In this document: positions 7,165-12,159 of the stretch, one piece after another
Numbering within the stretch: the first letter of the stretch is position 1
Layout: every line of letters starts with the position of its first letter
Assembly (NCBI GenBank): GCA_030638455.1
Contig: DAOWEP010000119.1
Coordinates: 1 to 12,159 of the forward strand
Reading direction: 5' to 3'
DNA length: 12,159 nt
From: Gammaproteobacteria bacterium
GTDB lineage: Bacteria > Pseudomonadota > Gammaproteobacteria > DAOWEP01
Position numbers and translations under genes: made by a program
The notes under the pieces: generated by a model
Told to the model about the DNA's origin: nothing
The model's input: the letters and a program-made list of their open reading frames with translations, nothing else
Database searches by the model: none

Positions 7165-7665
7165 TCAGTATGACCAATACTCTTTATATACATCAAATTT
7201 ACCCGATTTATCGAACTTGAATACCGAAAATGGATCTTTTTTGTTACCCATCTCCATACCGGGTGTGCCAGCCGGCATTTGCGGTACGGACAAACCAGCA
7301 ATATTCGGTTTATCTTTAATCAGACGTTTGATGTCATCTGCGGGCACATGGCCTTCGATTACATAGCCATCGATAATTGCGGTATGGCAGGATGCCATAT
7401 TTTGTGGCAGCTTGTGCTTGATCTTAATGGGCATAACATCATTAGTCTCGATATCAATTACATTGAATTCATGTTTTTTCAGGTGTGAGATCCATTTCTT
7501 GCAACAGCTGCAAGTGGGGCTGTGGTATACCGTAATATCCTTCGTGCCGGCATGATCTACAGTAGCTTTGTCCCATACGCTCTCAGCTGCATACACGTTG
7601 CCTTGAAAGAATGTTGATACCGCTACAGAAAGTAAAAATATGCTTTTTATGAATAAATCCCTCAT
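7165..7665 (-). CDS. Exported DUF411 family cysteine/metal-binding protein
   Basis: This is a 166-residue protein with a Sec-type signal peptide (basic start, hydrophobic FLLSVAVSTFF, likely cleavage near VYA-A, residue 26), so it is expected in the periplasm. The mature part matches DUF411: ITVYHSPTCSCCKKW with Cys52, Cys54 and Cys55, then ASCHTA with Cys93-His94, GYVIEGHVPADDI, and GLSVPQMPAGTPGMEMG, which is rich in Met. Family members are often annotated as metal-binding and found near copper-resistance genes; the beta-strand plus CxCC start also resembles thioredoxin/glutaredoxin folds. Whether it binds metal, does thiol exchange, or both is open. Shine-Dalgarno AAGGGT lies nine bases before the ATG, inside the 19 bp gap after the redoxin gene. 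It is most likely the second gene of that operon. Confidence 0.88.
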   Translation of the reverse strand: MRDLFIKSIFLLSVAVSTFFQGNVYAAESVWDKATVDHAGTKDITVYHSPTCSCCKKWISHLKKHEFNVIDIETNDVMPIKIKHKLPQNMASCHTAIIDGYVIEGHVPADDIKRLIKDKPNIAGLSVPQMPAGTPGMEMGNKKDPFSVFKFDKSGKFDVYKEYWSY

Positions 7666-7684
7666 ATAGTCGTCACCCTTTTGA

Positions 7685-8404
7685 TCAGTTTATTGATATT
7701 TTCTTCAAGGCATCAATAATGGCGGAAGGTTCCATGCGTGCCTTGTAATCCGTTTGTGCGTGCATCGCCTGTACAGTGCCATTGCTGTCTATTACAAAGC
7801 TACCCGGAACGGGCAACACATTACGTCCTATGCCATTAAAGGATTCCACATTCAGCCCCGCCTTTTTATATACAGCTACCAGATCATCCGGCAGTTCGAA
7901 ATACAGCATGTAGTCTTTCATTACCTTGCTATCCAGGTCACTTAAAACTTCAAATGGGTAGCCGTCTTTTTTGATTTGCTCAGCAGACTTGTCCGGTGTT
8001 TGTGGGGTAATGGTAATTAACTGTGCGCCATATTTTTTAAACTCTGACAGGCTTTTCTGTAATGCATGTAAATGCATATTACAGAACGGGCACCATGCTC
8101 CGCGGTAAAAGACCAGTACCACCGGCCCTTTCTTAAGTTCATCTTTAAAATTAACGGTATTACCAAATGCATTTTTCAAGCTAAAGTCAGGTGCCTTTTC
8201 GCCCGCTTTTATCCCTGGGGAAGGCATCATTTTGGCCAGTGTCTCATCGGCTTTTTTCATGATTGCCATATCGGCCTCTGAAAAGGGTGACTTGGAATTT
8301 TTTGATTTCTCCATGTATTGGTTAACAGATTCCTGGTAGCTGGGTGTTGCTGCCTGAACCACATGGAACATCATTAATAAAATTATTGAAATTGTCTGTT
8401 TCAT
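7685..8404 (-). CDS. Exported peroxiredoxin-like (AhpC/TSA, redoxin) protein
   Basis: This is a thioredoxin-fold peroxiredoxin-like protein, expected to reduce peroxides or act in thiol exchange in the periplasm. I chose the ATG at 8404: it gives a compact signal peptide (MKQTISIILLMMFHVVQA, then ATP) and has AAGGG eleven bases upstream. An ATG at 8458 has no ribosome site and would add 18 residues before the signal. The 239-residue product has a helical region (about 22-62), then the redoxin domain starting GEKAPDFSLKNAFG. The active site is VLVFYRGAWCPFC, with Cys105 and Cys108, a CxxC in the peroxiredoxin-like YRGxWCPxC subfamily. Later segments are LITITPQTPD, FEVLSDLDSKVM and VPGSFVIDSNGTV. 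It is first in a probable two-gene operon with the DUF411 gene and divergent from the Kef-type antiporter. Confidence 0.9.
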   Translation of the reverse strand: MKQTISIILLMMFHVVQAATPSYQESVNQYMEKSKNSKSPFSEADMAIMKKADETLAKMMPSPGIKAGEKAPDFSLKNAFGNTVNFKDELKKGPVVLVFYRGAWCPFCNMHLHALQKSLSEFKKYGAQLITITPQTPDKSAEQIKKDGYPFEVLSDLDSKVMKDYMLYFELPDDLVAVYKKAGLNVESFNGIGRNVLPVPGSFVIDSNGTVQAMHAQTDYKARMEPSAIIDALKKISIN

Positions 8405-8778
8405 AATGAATGGAGCCCTTATTATTTTCTGTAAATTTAGCCTATTAACTTTCGACATGAATTAACCAGAATAGTTCATCAAAATAACGATATCAATAAA
8501 TAAGATAGGCATGAAATCATGGATTGCAACGTAGGGCATATATTAATAAGCAAGATAAGAACAGGACAGGAAGGATGCATAAAAATATACTGGTAACTGT
8601 CACTGTGGAGCTGTTCAGTTAAAGATGGAAGCAGGACAAGGTATGCAGCCCTGTAATTCAACGATCATGGCCTGGTCTATACATCTGACTCTGAGGGGGT
8701 CTATACTTTAATCTCTTCGGGGTTGTTTATTTAAAGTAAAAACTGTCATTAGGAAAGAGCTGATAAGTTCACTATACC
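8405..8778. other. 374 bp divergent intergenic region without a supported gene
   Basis: It separates the redoxin operon (minus) from the Kef-type gene (plus). The left part holds a candidate promoter for the redoxin operon. The right part holds two 9 bp direct copies of GGTCTATAC (8674-8682 and 8698-8706). Overlapping the second copy is an 8 bp inverted repeat, TACTTTAA (8704-8711) and TTAAAGTA (8731-8738). TATACT at 8702-8707 could be a -10 for the antiporter with TATACA (8678-8683) as a weak -35 at 18 bp. Short open frames here have no family signal or convincing ribosome site. The middle (about 8520-8670) shows nothing else I can name. Confidence 0.5.
8468..8496 (-). promoter_or_regulatory. 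Candidate sigma70 promoter for the redoxin-DUF411 operon
   Basis: Read on the minus strand, TTGATA (8496-8491) and TATTCT (8473-8468) are 17 bp apart and match 5/6 and 4/6 of the -35 and -10 consensus. Transcription would start about 55-60 bases before the ATG at 8404, leaving a short leader. It lies upstream of the rejected ATG at 8458, so it does not discriminate between the two starts. Confidence 0.35.
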
Positions 8779-10503
8779 ATGCATCTTGAATCATTCCTAA
8801 CCTCTGCATTGTTGTTGCTAATTGTCACTTCTATCGCAGTGACTCTCTTTAAACAGTTTGGTTTGGGCTCGGTGCTGGGTCTACTGGTGTCGGGTATCAT
8901 CGTGGGGCCTTACTCGCCCGGCCCTTACATAACCACACATGTTGACGATATCAGGCACTTTACTGAACTGGGTGTAGTGTTGTTGTTGTTTGTCATTGGC
9001 CTTGAGATGAAACCAAGTCGTTTGTGGTCAATGCGACGAGACGTACTGGGTCTGGGTTCTTTGCAAATTACCCTGACCGGAATTGCCATTGGTATCTATC
9101 TCTATTTTTTTCAATATTCATGGCCAATCGCATTGTTAATCGGGCTGACCTTTGCCCTGTCTTCTACGGCCTTTGTATTGCAGTTATTACAGGAGCGAGG
9201 GGAGATTGCAAGCAAACATGGAACAACAGCCTTTTCAGTTTTACTTATGCAAGATATGGCGATTGTGCCTTTACTGGCCATTGTGCCGATTATGTCGGTT
9301 ACCGGTGAATTATCGGGTGTACCGTTATGGAAGCAGTTTGCCATTATTGTAGGTACATTGGTTTTGATTGCCGGATTTGGCCGATATATTGTGCCCTGGG
9401 TATTGAATCATCTGGTTGGTCAAAGAAACAAGGAAGGTTTTTTACTGGTCGTGATGCTCGCAGTATTTCTGGCGGCCTGGGCAATGCATTTATCGGGGGC
9501 ATCGATGGTCCTGGGTGCATTTATAATGGGTGTACTTTTATCAGACAGTCGTTACCGATTACAGATCCAGGCAGCCATTGAGCCATACAAAGGCATATTG
9601 ATGAGCCTTTTCTTTGTCACCGTGGGTATGTCTATCAATATACAGGCCCTGGCCGATCAGTTAGCGGTTTTTTTACAACACACGGTTGTGATTGTCGCGA
9701 TAAAGGTTTTTGTATTGTTTATCCTGGTTCTGGCATTTGGATATACACGCGGAGTCGCCATCAGGATCTCATTGCTACTATCTCAGGGCGGTGAGTTTGG
9801 TTTTGTCCTGTTTGGTTCAGCTAAAGCATTGCAGGTCATTGATGATGGAACATTTGTAATTGCAATTGGTGTCATTTCAGTAACGATGTTGCTGACTCCC
9901 CTGATCGTACGCCTTGGTGATAATCTGGCGCGCCGTCTTGAACTGGAGGAGGTGGATACTACATTGGCATTCAAGGAACTTGACGCAGAAACGTCCGGGA
10001 AACCGGTTATTATTGGTGGGTATGGGCGTGTTGGGCATGCCGTAGGGATAATGTTGCATAGCAGTGGCGTCCCGTTTATTGCCTTCGATACTGATCCGGT
10101 TAAGGTTAAGCAAGGCAGAGACGATATGATGCCTGTTTATTATGGCGATATCGGTGACCCTGAATTGTTAGCCGCTGCCCATGCCGAACGTGCATCACTG
10201 GTTGTATTGACGATAGATCACAGTCCTACCGCATTACAGGCAGTCTCGCATATTCGTACCCATTTTCCACAGTTGCCGGTAATCGCGCGTGCACGTGATT
10301 TGGTGGACTGCGCCAACTTGACCGAGGCAGGGGCAACCCACGCCTATCCGGAAGCCGTAGAGAGCAGTTTGCGCCTGGGTGGGCTTGCGCTTGAAATGAT
10401 CAACATACCGGAGGACCAGGTCGATCAATTAATAGAGGATGTGCGATCGGACAATTATCAACTGGTCTGTCCTATACCTCGCGAAGAGAAGGATCAAGGA
10501 TAA
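8779..10503 (+). CDS. Kef-type CPA2 potassium/proton antiporter with C-terminal RCK (TrkA-N) domain
   Basis: This is an inner-membrane antiporter or gated K+ efflux protein of the CPA2 family. About 12 hydrophobic segments fill residues 5-380. Family motifs include ELGVVLLLFVIGLEM (63-77), FALSSTAFVLQLLQERGE, the QD pair at 158-159 (LLMQDMAIVPLL), SRYRLQIQAAIEPYKGIL, LFFVTVGM and SQGGEFGFVLFG (335-346). After a linker, an RCK/KTN domain begins with VIIGGYGRVG (GGYGRVG, 413-419) and an acidic residue after strand 2 (AFDTDP), as expected for NAD(H) binding. The 574 residues are shorter than E. coli KefB/KefC (about 600-620), mainly at the C-terminus. No KefF/KefG-like quinone reductase is adjacent, so glutathione gating is not shown. 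An upstream in-frame stop confirms the ATG, but the nearest good purine tract (AGGAAAGAG, 8751-8759) is 19 bases away, unusually far. Confidence 0.93.
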   Translation: MHLESFLTSALLLLIVTSIAVTLFKQFGLGSVLGLLVSGIIVGPYSPGPYITTHVDDIRHFTELGVVLLLFVIGLEMKPSRLWSMRRDVLGLGSLQITLTGIAIGIYLYFFQYSWPIALLIGLTFALSSTAFVLQLLQERGEIASKHGTTAFSVLLMQDMAIVPLLAIVPIMSVTGELSGVPLWKQFAIIVGTLVLIAGFGRYIVPWVLNHLVGQRNKEGFLLVVMLAVFLAAWAMHLSGASMVLGAFIMGVLLSDSRYRLQIQAAIEPYKGILMSLFFVTVGMSINIQALADQLAVFLQHTVVIVAIKVFVLFILVLAFGYTRGVAIRISLLLSQGGEFGFVLFGSAKALQVIDDGTFVIAIGVISVTMLLTPLIVRLGDNLARRLELEEVDTTLAFKELDAETSGKPVIIGGYGRVGHAVGIMLHSSGVPFIAFDTDPVKVKQGRDDMMPVYYGDIGDPELLAAAHAERASLVVLTIDHSPTALQAVSHIRTHFPQLPVIARARDLVDCANLTEAGATHAYPEAVESSLRLGGLALEMINIPEDQVDQLIEDVRSDNYQLVCPIPREEKDQG

Positions 10504-10554
10504 ATGGGTTGGATGAATGGGCTTCAGTCTGACCTCATTTTCACTCTCGCCTTT

Positions 10555-10974
10555 TCAATAAGCTTCCAGCATCATATCAGAGATTGCTCTAAATGCCTGC
10601 TCCCATGCCTTTTCTTCTTCCTGTGTGGTTGTATTGTTGGACGCTACCTTTAATGCGGTTACTGCGTTAGAAATTACAATATCGTACATAGACGCGTTTA
10701 CACCAATTTCCTTATGCAGTTTACCCAGTTCTAACAATGATTCTTTCAGTTCTTCAAGATGCCGGATGCTATTTATAACCAGATTCAGGGTATTTAATAG
10801 CTTGATTCTTTGAGTTTCAATATCTGATGAGAACAGTGGTTTTATATTCGGGTTCTGTTCAAACATCGATTTGTAGAAAATAATACTATATGCATCTTCT
10901 CCCTGATTGTGTTTGACCTTTGACCAGCAGCTTTCGACAAGCTCGGGATTTATTGTATTCATTTGTGTGTCCAT
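10555..10974 (-). CDS. Single-domain haem globin
   Basis: This 139-residue protein is a complete globin domain without the reductase module of flavohaemoglobins. Aligned by eye to E. coli Hmp, Tyr34 takes the B10 place (IIFYKSMF), Phe48 is CD1 (NPNIKPLF), Gln55 is E7 (ETQRIKLL) and His87 is the proximal F8 ligand (LGKLHKEIGV). The pocket therefore looks functional for O2 or NO chemistry. It is three residues shorter than Hmp in the CD-E region. A partner reductase is not in the window. The N-terminus is uncertain: ATG 10974 and ATG 10962 are both possible and neither has a strong ribosome site. Upstream, TATAAT on the minus strand (11034-11029) sits just inside the acs-globin gap, but no matching -35 is seen, so it may have its own promoter or be read through from acs. 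Base composition looks more AT-rich than acs. Confidence 0.88.
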   Translation of the reverse strand: MDTQMNTINPELVESCWSKVKHNQGEDAYSIIFYKSMFEQNPNIKPLFSSDIETQRIKLLNTLNLVINSIRHLEELKESLLELGKLHKEIGVNASMYDIVISNAVTALKVASNNTTTQEEEKAWEQAFRAISDMMLEAY

Positions 10975-11037
10975 AGATTAAACAGAAACAGGAATCTTCT
11001 CACTCAGATCAATTTTTCTTACGCTATCATTATAATT

Positions 11038-12159
11038 TTACTTGTTCGCCCGGTTTTCTACCAGATGGTCTACTACAGAAGGGTCTGCGAGTGTTGAGAT
11101 GTCACCCATGCTGTCCAGTTCATTGGAGGCAATTTTCCGCAGAATACGACGCATTATTTTTCCAGACCTTGTTTTCGGCAGCCCCGGTGCCCACTGGATG
11201 ACATCCGGTTTTGCGATCGGGCCGATTTCTTTTTTGACCTGTTCCAGTAGTTCTTTGCGAAGTTCGTCCGTTGCTTCTATTCCTTTGATCAAGGTGACAT
11301 AGGCGTAGATACCCTGGCCCTTGATGTCATGCGGGAAGCCGACAACGGCTGCCTCCGCAACCGCCTTGTGTAATACGAGCGCACTTTCCACTTCTGCTGT
11401 ACCCATGCGGTGGCCGGATACATTCAATACATCATCTACACGTCCTGTTATCCAGTAATAGCCATCTTTATCACGACGTGCGCCGTCACCGGTAAAGTAC
11501 ATGCCCGGGTAGGTGGAAAAATAGGCTTCCTTGAAGCGTTTGTGGTCGCCGTACAGGGTGCGCATTTGTCCCGGCCATGAACGTAGTATGACGAGGTTGC
11601 CGGAGGCCTCGCCTTCCAGGATGTTGCCTTGTTCATCTACGATGCCGGGTTCGATACCAAAAAATGGTACGGATGCAGAGCCTGGTTTTAATGCAGTGGC
11701 GCCGGGCAGGGGGGTGATCAAATGCCCGCCGGTTTCTGTCTGCCACCAGGTATCTACTACCGGGCAACGGCCATCACCCACTACATGGTAATACCATTCC
11801 CATGCCTCAGGATTAATAGGTTCACCTACAGTGCCCAGCAATCTCAGGCTGGTGCGTGATGTAGATTTGACCGGTTCATCACCTTCACGCATCAGGGCGC
11901 GGATGGCGGTAGGTGCTGTGTAGAACACGGTTACCTCGTGTTTGTCGATGACCTGCCAGAAACGCGAGGCATCCGGGTAGGTCGGTATGCCTTCAAACAC
12001 CAGGCTGGTCATGCCATTGGCAAGCGGGCCGTACACAATATAGGAATGCCCGGTGATCCAGCCGACATCTGCGGTACACCAGAATACGTCTTCCGGGTGG
12101 CAGTCGAATACATATCGTTGAGTCATGGTTGCAAATAACAGGTAGCCACCTGTTGTATG
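11038..12159 (-). CDS. acs: Acetyl-CoA synthetase, C-terminal part, 5'-truncated by window edge
   Basis: Acs activates acetate to acetyl-AMP and then acetyl-CoA using ATP and CoA. The frame is open to the window edge (HTTGGYLLFAT precedes the internal Met at 12126), so 373 residues, a little over half of the roughly 650-residue enzyme, are visible. Adenylating-enzyme motifs are in order: TADVGWITGHSY, FYTAPTAIRALM, GEPINPEAWEWY, VDTWWQTETGGH, MYFTGDGARRDKDGYYWITGR, then VDDVLNVSGHR at the hinge to the mobile C-terminal domain. LPKTRSGKIMRRILRK carries the conserved Lys (334 of the visible part; E. coli Lys609) that is needed for adenylation and is the site of regulatory acetylation in the family. 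The end, STLADPSVVDHLVENRANK, is normal. The globin gene follows after 63 bp on the same strand. No regulatory gene such as a pat acetyltransferase is in view. Confidence 0.98.
   Translation of the reverse strand, partial: HTTGGYLLFATMTQRYVFDCHPEDVFWCTADVGWITGHSYIVYGPLANGMTSLVFEGIPTYPDASRFWQVIDKHEVTVFYTAPTAIRALMREGDEPVKSTSRTSLRLLGTVGEPINPEAWEWYYHVVGDGRCPVVDTWWQTETGGHLITPLPGATALKPGSASVPFFGIEPGIVDEQGNILEGEASGNLVILRSWPGQMRTLYGDHKRFKEAYFSTYPGMYFTGDGARRDKDGYYWITGRVDDVLNVSGHRMGTAEVESALVLHKAVAEAAVVGFPHDIKGQGIYAYVTLIKGIEATDELRKELLEQVKKEIGPIAKPDVIQWAPGLPKTRSGKIMRRILRKIASNELDSMGDISTLADPSVVDHLVENRANK

Noticed and set aside
8575..8622. A 15-residue open frame after AGGAAGG, possible leader peptide.
   Set aside because: The purine tract directly abuts the ATG with no spacer, and there is no attenuator-like structure or biased codon run.
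8479..8661. A 60-codon open frame on the minus strand in the redoxin-antiporter gap.
   Set aside because: No ribosome site, no family signal, and a composition typical of a chance frame.
10504..10554. Terminator between the convergent Kef-type and globin genes.
   Set aside because: No stem of useful length or T-run was found in these 51 bases.
12124..12126. ATG on the minus strand at 12126 as the start of acs.
   Set aside because: The frame continues to the window edge with conserved Acs sequence (HTTGGYL), so this Met is internal.
1..12159. CRISPR array, insertion sequence, prophage, toxin-antitoxin pair, tRNA or rRNA.
   Set aside because: No regular spaced repeats, transposase or integrase motifs, paired small genes or RNA gene signatures were seen on either strand.

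Overview
The window looks like a chromosomal segment from a gammaproteobacterium of moderate GC content (by eye mid-40s percent; not computed). The left half has the gene order infB-rbfA-truB-rpsO-pnp, the translation/RNA-processing cluster known from Gammaproteobacteria, and every protein in it resembles the E. coli homologue in length and motifs. I cannot assign a genus. Both edges cut genes: infB lacks its 5' end on the left, and acs (minus strand) lacks its 5' end on the right.

Layout: (1) 2-5939, plus strand: IF2 (partial), RbfA, TruB, a candidate promoter, S15 and PNPase, closed by a strong intrinsic terminator at 5960-5988. A three-copy 13-14 bp tandem repeat fills the rpsO-pnp spacer. 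(2) 5989-7113, plus strand: a small metal-type cupin preceded by two similar dyad elements exactly 50 bp apart, then a small predicted outer-membrane lipoprotein of unrecognised family. (3) 7165-8404, minus strand: an exported peroxiredoxin-like protein followed after 19 bp by an exported DUF411 cysteine protein, probably one operon. (4) 8405-8778: a 374 bp divergent intergenic region with a candidate promoter for the redoxin operon and several repeats on the antiporter side. (5) 8779-10503, plus strand: a Kef-type CPA2 potassium/proton antiporter with a C-terminal nucleotide-binding RCK domain. (6) 10555-10974, minus strand: a single-domain globin with intact haem-pocket residues. (7) 11038-12159, minus strand: the C-terminal part of acetyl-CoA synthetase.

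How the genes work together: the first block serves translation initiation, 30S maturation, tRNA modification and RNA decay. The genes between pnp and acs are unlinked in pathway but share a loose theme of cell-envelope thiol/metal chemistry and stress protection (exported peroxiredoxin and DUF411, Kef-type antiporter, globin, cupin); that grouping is inference. I found no mobile element, CRISPR array, tRNA, rRNA or clear new multigene system. The best leads are the exported redoxin-DUF411 pair, the paired dyads before the cupin, the tandem repeat before pnp, and the orphan lipoprotein.
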